A DNA stretch of 64,000 bases, taken from the NCBI RefSeq assembly GCF_903166585.1, contig NZ_CAESCM010000003.1, positions 62,001 through 126,000 of the forward strand, read 5' to 3'. Source of the DNA: Pedobacter ghigonis. Lineage in GTDB: Bacteria; Bacteroidota; Bacteroidia; Sphingobacteriales; Sphingobacteriaceae. The position numbers were made by a program, and so were the translations under genes. Below, one piece after another: positions 1-7,593 of the stretch; positions within the stretch are counted from its first letter, which is position 1; each line of letters opens with the position of its first letter. A model generated the notes under the pieces. It searched no databases, was not told the DNA's origin, and saw only the letters and a program-made list of their open reading frames with translations.

Positions 1-100
1 TATATTGTACTCCTGCGGCATTGAATTCGGTATTATCGTTGGTAAAAGTTATTTTTGTCGTTGTGTCTGGCACATTACTGATACAAACTAATATTTTCAT
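1..100 (-). CDS. etfB: Electron transfer flavoprotein beta subunit (5' end only)
   Basis: Reading the minus strand from the ATG at 98-100 gives MKILVCISNVPDTTTKITF, followed by TNDNTEFNAAGVQY, and then the frame leaves the window. This matches the N-terminus I know from Bacteroidota EtfB, which with EtfA passes electrons from acyl-CoA dehydrogenases to the quinone pool. Only 33 codons are present, so the FAD/AMP-binding residues cannot be checked. It is divergent from the TPR gene at 163, and the 62-bp gap must hold both promoters. The call relies on N-terminal similarity alone. Confidence 0.75.
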   Translation of the reverse strand, partial: MKILVCISNVPDTTTKITFTNDNTEFNAAGVQY

Positions 101-162
101 ATGTTATATGTTTATTATATAAGGTCTTTCTGCAAATTTAATTAAAAAAGCAAGGAATAAAA

Positions 163-498
163 ATGTCAACAACCCGTTTAAGTAAGTTATTAGATTTTTT
201 AGAAAGTGATCCCAACGATCCGTTTATACTATATGCCTTAGCCACAGAGTATAACGCGCAAAATGATAAAGAAAAAGCCTATTCTTTTTACCTTCAGTTA
301 ACTGATCAGCATCCCGATTACGTAGGCACCTATTACCACCTCGGCAAGTTACTGGAGAAAGATGGCCAGAAAGAAAAGGCGATTGAAATTTACCAGAAGG
401 GAATGCAGGTAGCACGAAATAAGCGCGATATGCATGCTTTCTCCGAATTGCAAGGCGCTTATAATTCGGCAGCAGGATTAGATTATGAAGATGATTAA
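163..498 (+). CDS. Small tetratricopeptide-repeat protein
   Basis: This 111-aa protein has no signal peptide and contains two TPR-like helical hairpins, roughly residues 17-51 and 52-87. The small/large residue pattern is typical (ALATEYNAQNDKEKAYSFY and HLGKLLEKDGQKEKAIEIY). TPR proteins are protein-interaction scaffolds; the partner cannot be deduced here. The ATG follows an A-rich leader with an AAGGA-like site (agcaaggaataaaa). It is divergent from etfB. It ends in an acidic tail (DYEDD). Confidence 0.8.
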   Translation: MSTTRLSKLLDFLESDPNDPFILYALATEYNAQNDKEKAYSFYLQLTDQHPDYVGTYYHLGKLLEKDGQKEKAIEIYQKGMQVARNKRDMHAFSELQGAYNSAAGLDYEDD

Positions 499-561
499 CC
501 CAATTTTCAGTTAACAGTTATCAATTGACAGTTTGTAAATTACAGTTATCAGTTTAGATTA

Positions 562-1779
562 ATGCAACCCAAACCTATTGCTGCCAAAAAGCAGTGGCTG
601 TTTATCCGGAATGTTATTTTTTTTACATTCACCTCTTTTGGTGGGGCACAGGCGCATCTGGCTTTATTGCTTAAATATTTTGTACAGAGCACTAAATTTA
701 TCTCAGAAGAGGAGCTTTTGGAGTTAAATGCGTTGGCGCAGGTATTGCCCGGACCGGCCTCTACGCAAACATTGGTAGGTATAGCCTGGAAAGTGGGAAA
801 GCTGAAACTGGCTATCATTACCTTCCTGATCTGGATTTTACCAACGGCAAGTATTATGACTTTTGCTGCTATCAGTTATGCCATGCTCGATCAGAAGCAA
901 AAATTTAATGCAGTTTTAGAATATATCCAGCCCATTGCCCTCGGTATTGTGGCTTATGGTGCCTGGCAGCTGGGCAAAAAGGTACTTTCTTCTCAGGTAT
1001 CGATATTCCTGGCCATTGCTTCGGTTATTGCTACATTGGTTTTGCGTAATGCCTATGTTTTTCCATTATCGATATTAATCGGTGGGATGATCTCATCGGC
1101 CATCGAAACCCCGAAAGAGGAAGCCGAACTCAGGGTTAAACTGTTTTCGAACGTTAATCCCCGGAAATTAATTTATTTTTTGGGTGCCTTATTGCTTTTC
1201 GCCCTGGTGGGCGCTATCATTAACCGTACATCGCCTTTTAGTTTGCCTATCCGTTTACTGGAGAATTTTTACCGTAACGGCATACTGGTTTTTGGAGGCG
1301 GGCAGGTGCTGGTGCCTTTAATGTTTACCGAGTTTGTGGAGATGAAGCATTATCTGCATGCCTCGGGTTTTTTATCGGGTTTTGCGCTGCAACAGGCCTT
1401 ACCCGGACCAACCTTCTCTTTTACCAGCTACCTGGGGGCATTAAGCATGAAAAATTTTGGCTATGGCCTATGGGGGCAGATTTTAGGCGGTTTAATTGGT
1501 GTAATCGGTGTTAATTTACCGGGATTAATTCTCGTTTTGTTTATCGTACCTTTTTGGGATGACCTTAAAAAAATCTCGCGAATTAAGCACAGCCTTTCGG
1601 GTATTAATGCAGTAAGTGTTGGTTTTATTATTGCCGCGTTTATTCTGCTGTTAATTCCTATGGGTTTTAACTGGCTGTTTTTAGGCATTATGCTGGTTAC
1701 GTTTTTGTTACTCAACTTTACAAAGGTGAGCCCGCCAATTATCGTATTGGCCGGTATATTACTAGCCTATTTGTTTTAG
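562..1779 (+). CDS. chrA: ChrA family chromate transporter
   Basis: This 405-aa polytopic membrane protein is built of two homologous halves, the usual architecture of long-chain CHR proteins. The first half carries TSFGGAQAH near residue 25 and VLPGPASTQTLVGI near residue 67. The second half repeats them as VFGGGQVLVPLM and LPGPTFSFTSYLGAL. Known members export chromate, often with sulfate-linked energetics; the true substrate here is unproven because no chromate-resistance genes are nearby. It stands alone, 63 bp after the TPR gene and ahead of a long repeat island. Confidence 0.85.
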   Translation: MQPKPIAAKKQWLFIRNVIFFTFTSFGGAQAHLALLLKYFVQSTKFISEEELLELNALAQVLPGPASTQTLVGIAWKVGKLKLAIITFLIWILPTASIMTFAAISYAMLDQKQKFNAVLEYIQPIALGIVAYGAWQLGKKVLSSQVSIFLAIASVIATLVLRNAYVFPLSILIGGMISSAIETPKEEAELRVKLFSNVNPRKLIYFLGALLLFALVGAIINRTSPFSLPIRLLENFYRNGILVFGGGQVLVPLMFTEFVEMKHYLHASGFLSGFALQQALPGPTFSFTSYLGALSMKNFGYGLWGQILGGLIGVIGVNLPGLILVLFIVPFWDDLKKISRIKHSLSGINAVSVGFIIAAFILLLIPMGFNWLFLGIMLVTFLLLNFTKVSPPIIVLAGILLAYLF

Positions 1780-1804
1780 TATCAGAATAAAATATCTCCG
1801 GAAG

Positions 1805-1882
1805 CTATAATGATCTATCTGGTGGGTGAGGACCCCCACCTCTAGCAAGCGCTATTGAGCGGTGTCTGCACCGCCCAATAGA
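1805..1882. repeat. Twin-hairpin dispersed repeat, left copy
   Basis: Two consecutive short palindromes are visible: ggtgggtgaggacccccacc (about 1821-1840) and gcggtgtctgcaccgc (about 1859-1874). The flanks (taatgatct before, cccaatagagaa after) match a second copy at about 2157-2225, so this is a repeat family rather than a chance hairpin. Confidence 0.65.
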
Positions 1883-1897
1883 GAAACATACCTCCCG

Positions 1898-2158
1898 AAC
1901 TTTTAATTATAGGTTTTTAGCTAAACAATATATGCTCTGAGCTTATAATTATATGTTTTTAGTTAATCAATATATGCTCCGAGCTTATAATTATATGTTT
2001 TTGTTTAATCAATATATGCTCTGAGCTTATAATTATATGTTTTTAGTTAATCAATATATGCTCCGAGCTTATAATTATATGTTTTGTTTAATCAATATAT
2101 GCTCTGAGCTTATAATTATATGTTTTTGGTTAATAAATATATGTTCCGAGCTTGTAAT
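1898..2158. repeat. 42-bp tandem array with 84-bp alternating structure
   Basis: The word gcttataattatatg begins at 1941, 1983, 2025, 2067 and 2108, with degenerate outer copies near 1898 and 2150. The period is therefore 42 bp, with one 41-bp unit. The units alternate: ctctgagc then ctccgagc before the shared core, and agttaatc then tgtttaatc after it, giving a higher-order 84-bp dimer. There are no unique spacers, so this is a minisatellite and not CRISPR. Confidence 0.85.
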
Positions 2159-2225
2159 GATCTAGGTAGGTGGGGACACCCACCTATAGCGTGTCTAGTG
2201 GGCGGTGTCCCCACCGCCCATTTGA
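2157..2225. repeat. Twin-hairpin dispersed repeat, right copy
   Basis: Contains taggtggggacacccaccta (about 2165-2185) and gggcggtgtccccaccgccc (about 2200-2219), the same two-hairpin layout and flanks as the copy at 1805-1882, in the same orientation. The two copies bracket the 42-bp array almost exactly. Confidence 0.65.
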
Positions 2226-2471
2226 GCAGAATCATCATTTCGATTGGAGCCAGGCGGTTTTTCACCGGCGGCGGAATGCCTGCCCGTACAGGCGGGGAGA
2301 AATCTATAAAGATAGATTTAGTGTCGTTGAGCACTTCGTGGTTCTCGGCTCCGAAGGAGCTGTCATTTTTCTCAGAAATTTAAACGTTTCTATATGTCTG
2401 GGACCTGTAATTATAGGTTTTAGCTAAAAAATGTGAAGCGGTTTAAAAATAAATAAAAATCACAGGTGTAT

Positions 2472-2620
2472 CAGATATATAAAACACTCGTCATTGCGAG
2501 GAGGAACGACAAAGCAATCTTAATGCGCTTGATAAGCAGCGATCGTTGTAAGATTGCTTCGTCGGCTGAAAAAGCCTTCTCGCAATGAAGACCCCGGAGG
2601 GGCTGTCACTAATATTGATT
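2472..2620. repeat. Palindromic MITE-like element, copy 1
   Basis: Terminal arms cgtcattgcgaggaggaacg (from 2489) and ttctcgcaatga (to about 2588) form a long inverted repeat whose inner part is agcaatctta / taagattgct. The same 5' (cagatatataaaa) and 3' (ctgtcactaatattgatt) flanks occur at 11735-11890, so the element is about 150 bp. It has no coding capacity; mobilisation would need a transposase in trans, and none is seen in this window. Confidence 0.7.
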
Positions 2621-2652
2621 ATTTTGAGAAGTGTCTGGTTAAAAACGAAAAG

Positions 2653-2686
2653 GGCCTGTATCTGATAAGAATACAGGCCTTTTTAT
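2653..2686. terminator. Rho-independent terminator, probably bidirectional
   Basis: Arms ggcctgtat (2653-2661) and atacaggcc (2671-2679) are followed by a T-rich run on the plus strand and preceded by an A-rich stretch, which gives Ts on the minus strand. It lies about 105 bp past the dnaB stop on the minus strand. Confidence 0.7.
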
Positions 2687-2790
2687 TTATGGTGTGATCC
2701 TGATTACAAGGATCATAGCTGGATTTAGTTAACCGGGTCCTTCGACTACCTTTTTCGATTCATTGGGAGGCTGAGGATGACAACTGATTA

Positions 2791-4353
2791 TTAAAACGGT
2801 GGATCATCATCACTATAATCATCCATTTTTGAAGGACGGATAATCACATTACTTTGCTTTTCAAAATCTTGCGATGGGTACATTCCGGCTGCCGGATCGG
2901 CTGCAAAAGAACTTGGTGGTGCATTAAAATCATCTTCAAGATCCTGGAATTTAACAAACTTACCTACGAATTTAAGCGGTACAATACCGGTTTCACCGTT
3001 ACGGTGCTTCGCAATAATTACCTCACCAATACCCGCCTGCGATCTTCCTTGCTCATCTTCGGTAATACCATAATATTCAGGGCGGTATAAGAACAATACC
3101 ATATCCGCATCCTGCTCAATTGAACCTGATTCACGTAAATCGGATAACATTGGCCTTTTTCCCTGTAAACCAGGTCTACTCTCTACCGCACGACTTAACT
3201 GTGATAGTGCCAGTACCGGCACATCGAGTTCTTTGGCAACAGATTTTAGCGCCCTCGAAATACTACCGATTTCCTGCTCACGGTTACCACCACCTTTACC
3301 TTCGCCTTTACCATGCATTAGCTGCAAGTAATCGACAATTACCAGTTGAATGTCGTACTGCGATTTTAACCTACGGCATTTAGCCCTGAACTCAAAAATA
3401 TTTAGTGCAGGGGTATCGTCAATTAATAGGGGAGCTTCGGTTAAGCGGCCAATTTTACTGTGCAGCTGTTGCCATTCCCACTCCTGTAAATTTCCTTTTC
3501 TGATTTTTTCCTGCTCAATTTCGGCTTCTCCCGAAATAAGACGATTAACCAGCTGAACCGACGACATCTCCAAAGAGAACACCACACATGGTTTGGCAAA
3601 ATCAACCGTTGCGTTACGTGCACAGGTAAGTACGAAGGCCGTTTTTCCCATCGCCGGACGAGCCGCGATAATTACCAAATCCTGTTTTTGCCAACCCCCT
3701 GTAATTCTATCTAAGCCTGTAAAACCGGTTGGAACCCCCGTTAAACCATCTGTTTTTGTTCTTAATTCTTCGAGTGATGCTAAGGACTGCTTAATGATAT
3801 CCTCCATTTTCTGCGTATCTCTTCGCAGGTTATTCTGGGCAATTTCGAAAAGCCCTTTTTCAGCCTGGTCAAGCAAATCGAAAATATCAGTGGTATCTTC
3901 GTAAGCATTGGTAATAATTTCAGTCGATATCCTGATCAGCTCGCGCTGGATATATTTCTGAGAGATAATACGGGCATGAAACTCAATATTGGCAGCAGAA
4001 GCAACCCTGTTGGTTAGGCTGGTGATGTAATATGCACCACCAACAATCTCCAGCGCGCCCATGGTGCGCAATTCGGAAGTAACGGTTAAAATATCTACAG
4101 GTTTCGATTTTTGGAACAAAACGTGGATGGCCTCAAAAATCTTTTGATGGGCGATATTATAAAATACATCCGGCTTTAAAACATCAATTACAGCCGATAG
4201 GGCATCTTTTTCGAGCATGAGTGCTCCCAAAACTGCCTCTTCCAGGTCTAGTGCCTGTGGTGGGATTTTCCCCATCGAACTCACTGTATTGCTCAGTCTG
4301 CTCTTTCGGGCAGCGAAGCTGTTTTTTCCGCCTTGTTCATTATCGTTACTCAT
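2791..4353 (-). CDS. dnaB: Replicative DNA helicase DnaB
   Basis: At 520 aa this is slightly longer than E. coli DnaB because of a Gly/Asn-rich N-terminal extension and an acidic C-terminal tail (YSDDDPPF). The N-terminal primase-interacting domain spans about residues 30-140. The RecA-like motor has Walker A ARPAMGKT at 231-238 and Walker B VIVDYLQL near 338-345, then SQLSRAVE and the conserved LRESGSIEQDADMVLFLYR segment. The hexamer unwinds DNA at the replication fork. No intein interrupts the gene. It is monocistronic, with a TACTTTTG box just upstream of the start. Confidence 0.97.
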   Translation of the reverse strand: MSNDNEQGGKNSFAARKSRLSNTVSSMGKIPPQALDLEEAVLGALMLEKDALSAVIDVLKPDVFYNIAHQKIFEAIHVLFQKSKPVDILTVTSELRTMGALEIVGGAYYITSLTNRVASAANIEFHARIISQKYIQRELIRISTEIITNAYEDTTDIFDLLDQAEKGLFEIAQNNLRRDTQKMEDIIKQSLASLEELRTKTDGLTGVPTGFTGLDRITGGWQKQDLVIIAARPAMGKTAFVLTCARNATVDFAKPCVVFSLEMSSVQLVNRLISGEAEIEQEKIRKGNLQEWEWQQLHSKIGRLTEAPLLIDDTPALNIFEFRAKCRRLKSQYDIQLVIVDYLQLMHGKGEGKGGGNREQEIGSISRALKSVAKELDVPVLALSQLSRAVESRPGLQGKRPMLSDLRESGSIEQDADMVLFLYRPEYYGITEDEQGRSQAGIGEVIIAKHRNGETGIVPLKFVGKFVKFQDLEDDFNAPPSSFAADPAAGMYPSQDFEKQSNVIIRPSKMDDYSDDDPPF

Positions 4354-4357
4354 TCCA

Positions 4358-4365
4358 CAAAAGTA
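4358..4365 (-). promoter_or_regulatory. Bacteroidota -7 box for dnaB
   Basis: The plus strand reads CAAAAGTA, which is TACTTTTG on the minus strand and fits the Bacteroidota sigma-A -7 consensus TANNTTTG. It lies five bases upstream of the dnaB ATG. I do not see a clear TTTG -33 at about 20 bp. The leader would be extremely short. Confidence 0.35.
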
Positions 4366-4529
4366 GTTAAATTTTGATGGGCTTGCTTGAATAAGTTACT
4401 AGCTCTTTGTTAACAAATTGAAGCATAATCAAATTGATTTTTTTAAGCCTTTTGGCCAGGATAATTTTTTTTGAACAATTAAATGTGAATAAGAATAATA
4501 TTGATGAGGGCTAAAACATTTTATTTGAA

Positions 4530-4537
4530 TACTTTTG
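4530..4537 (+). promoter_or_regulatory. Bacteroidota -7 box for rlmB
   Basis: TACTTTTG lies 17 bp before the rlmB ATG and matches TANNTTTG. The -33 element is poor: the nearest TTG, at 4501-4503, is 26 bp away. Confidence 0.35.
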
Positions 4538-4554
4538 CCTAACAATTTCAAAAC

Positions 4555-5322
4555 ATGGATAATTTTAGAAGACCACAACGCGCAAAAGAGAATAATGAGT
4601 TTATATTTGGTATCAGGGCTGTAATAGAGGCTGTTAAGGCTGGAAGAGATATTGAAACCATTTATCAGCAACGTGGTTTAGGTGGCGAATTGTTTTTAGA
4701 ATTGAAGGCACTTTTAAAAGATACCTTAATCCCTTTAAATTCGGTTCCTATCGAGAAACTGAACCGGATGTCGCAGAAAAACCACCAGGGGATTATTGCT
4801 GTAATATCGCCCATTACCTATCAAAATATTGAAGATATTGTACCTGCCGTTTTTGAAAAAGGAGAGGTGCCGCTGATTCTGGTTTTAGATAGTGTAACCG
4901 ATGTACGTAACATGGGCGCTATTGCCCGTACGGCTGCTTGTGTTGGCGTTCATGCCATTGTAGTGCCGTTAAAAAATGCGGCGCAGATCAATGCCGATGC
5001 CATTAAAACATCTGCTGGTGCTTTGTTTAATATTCCGATTTGCCGTCACGCCAACCTGCATAAAACCTGCTTGTTTTTACAGGATAGCGGCTTACAGGTG
5101 GTAGCTTGTACGGAAAAAACAAACGATTTAATATATGCGCCTGATTATACCATGCCAACGGCAATTGTAATGGGCTCAGAAGATGAAGGAATTTCGAACG
5201 ACTTACTTAGGGTAGCCGATCATTTGGCTAAAATACCAATGGCGGGAAAAATCGAATCGCTGAATGTTTCAGTAGCAGCCGGGGTAATTTTATACGAAGC
5301 GATCAGACAGAGGAAGGTGTAA
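4555..5322 (+). CDS. rlmB: 23S rRNA 2'-O-ribose methyltransferase, RlmB/SpoU family
   Basis: A 255-aa SpoU/TrmH methyltransferase. An N-terminal substrate-binding domain (about 15-90) precedes the knotted SAM-binding domain with all three SpoU motifs: DVRNMGAIAR (N119), MGSEDEGIS (E211), and IPMAGKIESLNVSVAAGV (N237). RlmB methylates G2251 of 23S rRNA. The N-terminal domain favours RlmB over tRNA methyltransferase TrmH, though specificity among SpoU enzymes cannot be settled by eye. It is divergent from dnaB. Confidence 0.88.
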   Translation: MDNFRRPQRAKENNEFIFGIRAVIEAVKAGRDIETIYQQRGLGGELFLELKALLKDTLIPLNSVPIEKLNRMSQKNHQGIIAVISPITYQNIEDIVPAVFEKGEVPLILVLDSVTDVRNMGAIARTAACVGVHAIVVPLKNAAQINADAIKTSAGALFNIPICRHANLHKTCLFLQDSGLQVVACTEKTNDLIYAPDYTMPTAIVMGSEDEGISNDLLRVADHLAKIPMAGKIESLNVSVAAGVILYEAIRQRKV

Positions 5323-5427
5323 GGTAAGGATGTAAGAGGGAAAATGTGAGATGGAAGAGGGAAAATGGGAAATGGGGGATATCGAACTACGCTCCATCAA
5401 CCATCTTACCTCATCCATTTTCCATCC

Positions 5428-6519
5428 TTATATAAATTTATTTCCGAAGCGCGATTTTACTTCTGCAACGAATTCTTTAACGCGTTGCTCTTCGTTTCTG
5501 GGGCAAATCATCAGCATATTATTGTTTTCTACTACAATGTAATCGTGCAGACCCTGCATAATCACCAGCTTATCTTTAGGTACATTTACCATGCAGTTCG
5601 ATGAGTCAAACATAATTACCTGCTCTGAAGGGATAACGGCATTTCCGACATAATCTTTCTCTGCCATCTCGTAAATCGAAGCCCAGGTACCCAAATCCGA
5701 CCAACCAAAATCGGCTGGAAGCACGTAGACATTTTCTGCCTTTTCCATAATACCAAAATCGATAGAAATATTGGTGCACTGGAAATAAGCGTTGTTGATA
5801 AACTCTTTTTCACCTGTTGTATTCATATCAGCCCGGCCCAGATTAAATATCTCATACATATCTGGCAAGTGTTTCTCAAAAGCTTTCAAAATAGCTTTAG
5901 ACGACCAGATAAAAATGCCCGCATTCCACAAAAAGTCGCCGCTTTGAATAAACGATTTGGCCAGTTCTAGGTTAGGTTTTTCTGTAAAAGTTTTAACCTT
6001 GTGTAAATCGGTATCGGTATTGAGTACGTAATCTGTATGCTGTATGTAACCATAGCCTGTATCCGGGCGGTTCGGTTTAATGCCCAAAGTAATCAGGCAA
6101 TCGTTTTTCGAAGCAGCATCCAAAGACTGTCCGATCGATTTTATAAACTCATCCATATCAGCAATAGTATGATCGGAAGGCGCAACCACAATGGTCGAAT
6201 TTGGATTTAATTCGGCAATTTTAAAACTTCCGTAGGCAATACATGGTGCTGTATTTCTGAGTAAGGGCTCTGCTAATATTTGGTTTTCGCTTAACTGCGG
6301 TAGTTGTTCTTTTACAAGGTTTACATAAATTTCGTTGGTAACAATAAAAATATTCTCAGGCAGACAGATTTTTAAAAATCTGTCATAGGTGCTTTGTATC
6401 AGTGTTTTACCAATGCCAAAGAAATCAATAAACTGTTTTGGATATTCTGTTTTGCTTACCGGCCAAAAACGGCTTCCTACGCCGCCGGCCATAATTAAGG
6501 CATAATAATCTTTATTCAT
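5428..6519 (-). CDS. manC: Mannose-1-phosphate guanylyltransferase
   Basis: A 363-aa sugar nucleotidyltransferase making GDP-mannose from mannose-1-phosphate and GTP, a precursor for cell-surface glycans. The signature AGGVGSRFWPVSKTEYPKQF starts at residue 11, with the catalytic Arg and the sugar-phosphate Lys. LAEPLLRNTAPCIAYG, VVAPSDHTI and the metal/sugar-binding FTEKPNLELA region follow. It lacks the fused C-terminal mannose-6-phosphate isomerase domain of proteobacterial ManC, as is usual in Bacteroidota. It lies 14 bp downstream of kdsD on the same strand, so the two are probably co-transcribed. Confidence 0.92.
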   Translation of the reverse strand: MNKDYYALIMAGGVGSRFWPVSKTEYPKQFIDFFGIGKTLIQSTYDRFLKICLPENIFIVTNEIYVNLVKEQLPQLSENQILAEPLLRNTAPCIAYGSFKIAELNPNSTIVVAPSDHTIADMDEFIKSIGQSLDAASKNDCLITLGIKPNRPDTGYGYIQHTDYVLNTDTDLHKVKTFTEKPNLELAKSFIQSGDFLWNAGIFIWSSKAILKAFEKHLPDMYEIFNLGRADMNTTGEKEFINNAYFQCTNISIDFGIMEKAENVYVLPADFGWSDLGTWASIYEMAEKDYVGNAVIPSEQVIMFDSSNCMVNVPKDKLVIMQGLHDYIVVENNNMLMICPRNEEQRVKEFVAEVKSRFGNKFI

Positions 6520-6533
6520 TTTATGTTTTAAAA

Positions 6534-7502
6534 TTACACAATCCCCTCGTTTAAGAGATCGTGTAAATGGATGATGCCAAAGTAAGTGTTTTGTTCCAGA
6601 ACTAACAACTGTGTTATGTTATTTTGTTTGATAATCTCCAGGGCATCCACTGCCAATGCATCATGCTGGATGCTCTTTGGTGTTTTGCCCATAATATCTT
6701 CGGCTTTTAAATTTTCAATCGTATTGTTGTTTTCCAACATCCTTCTGATATCGCCGTCGGTAATTACCCCAAGTACATGGTTGTTGTTATCTACAACAGC
6801 TACAGCACCCAAACGGTTTTTACTAATTTCGATCAGCACATCTTTTACGGAGGCCTCTGGCGAAATGGATGGTTTTTCGTTGGATAGGGCCAGGTCTCTC
6901 GCTTTCAAATAAAGTTTTTTACCCAATGATCCGCCGGGGTGGTATTTGGCAAAATCGGTTTCGTTAAACTCGCGGCATTCCAGTAAACATATAGCCAGGG
7001 CATCGCCCAGGGCCAGTTGTGCAGTGGTACTGGTTGTTGGAGCCAAGTTATGCGGGCAAGCTTCTTTTTCGAAAGCTGTGTTCAGAATCAGATCTGCCTG
7101 TTCGGCCAGGAAAGAGCCTAATTCGCCCACCATACCAATTAAAAGGTTGCCCGATGTTTTGAGCAAAGGAACAAGTACTTTAATTTCGGGCGTATTGCCA
7201 CTTTTAGAGAGGCAGATAATGACATCGTTTATCTGGATCATGCCCAAATCGCCGTGAATTGCATCGGCAGCATGCATAAATATGGCTGGTGTACCGGTTG
7301 AATTAAAGGTTGCCACAATTTTTTGGGCAATAATGGCACTTTTGCCAATTCCGGTTACAATCACCCGGCCTTTGCAGTGTAAAATGCTGGTTACGACTTT
7401 TTCAAAATCGTTGTTGATATTTCTGGCAACGTTTAATATTGCTGCTGCTTCGAGCTCTAAGGTGCTTACAGCCGATTGTATAATTGATTTTTTACTTTTC
7501 AA
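6534..7502 (-). CDS. kdsD: Arabinose-5-phosphate isomerase (KpsF/GutQ family)
   Basis: A 322-aa protein with a SIS sugar-isomerase domain (about 35-175; VTGIGKSAIIAQKIVATFNS and HAADAIHGDLGMI) and two C-terminal CBS domains (about 205-320). It interconverts ribulose-5-phosphate and arabinose-5-phosphate, the first step of KDO synthesis. KdsA, the next enzyme, is 2.4 kb away beyond recQ. The gene is divergent from recQ and leads the kdsD-manC pair. The CBS domains may sense a nucleotide or sugar. Confidence 0.93.
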   Translation of the reverse strand: MKSKKSIIQSAVSTLELEAAAILNVARNINNDFEKVVTSILHCKGRVIVTGIGKSAIIAQKIVATFNSTGTPAIFMHAADAIHGDLGMIQINDVIICLSKSGNTPEIKVLVPLLKTSGNLLIGMVGELGSFLAEQADLILNTAFEKEACPHNLAPTTSTTAQLALGDALAICLLECREFNETDFAKYHPGGSLGKKLYLKARDLALSNEKPSISPEASVKDVLIEISKNRLGAVAVVDNNNHVLGVITDGDIRRMLENNNTIENLKAEDIMGKTPKSIQHDALAVDALEIIKQNNITQLLVLEQNTYFGIIHLHDLLNEGIV

Positions 7503-7593
7503 AGAGAAAATAATTGTCTGTTAATACTTGAAATTCTTGTAAAATTATGTTATTTTGGATAGAAAAATAGCATCGCATATTTTATTACACAAA

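Larger units (their letters stand above)
1780..2640. repeat. Intergenic repeat island without a credible gene
   Basis: The gap between chrA and dnaB contains no ORF resembling a protein. From left to right it holds a twin-hairpin element (about 1805-1882), a 42-bp tandem array (1898-2158), a second twin-hairpin element (about 2157-2225), a stretch with a direct and an inverted GC-rich hairpin around 2255-2300 and a CTCGGCTCCGAAGGAGCTGTC-like segment near 2340-2365, a degenerate copy of the array unit near 2400-2425, and a palindromic element at 2472-2620. The nesting suggests repeated insertion or recombination at a tolerant site. Confidence 0.8.

Noticed and set aside
1898..2158. Regularly spaced repeats that could suggest a CRISPR array
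   Set aside because: The 42-bp units are contiguous with no unique spacers, show alternating point variants, and no cas genes are present.
2116..2427. Overlapping ORFs of 72-87 aa in both strands
   Set aside because: They lie across palindromic repeats, have no recognisable protein features and overlap each other in opposite directions.
5351..5604. Short plus-strand ORFs downstream of rlmB
   Set aside because: They run antisense into the mannose-1-phosphate guanylyltransferase gene and through the purine-rich spacer repeat.
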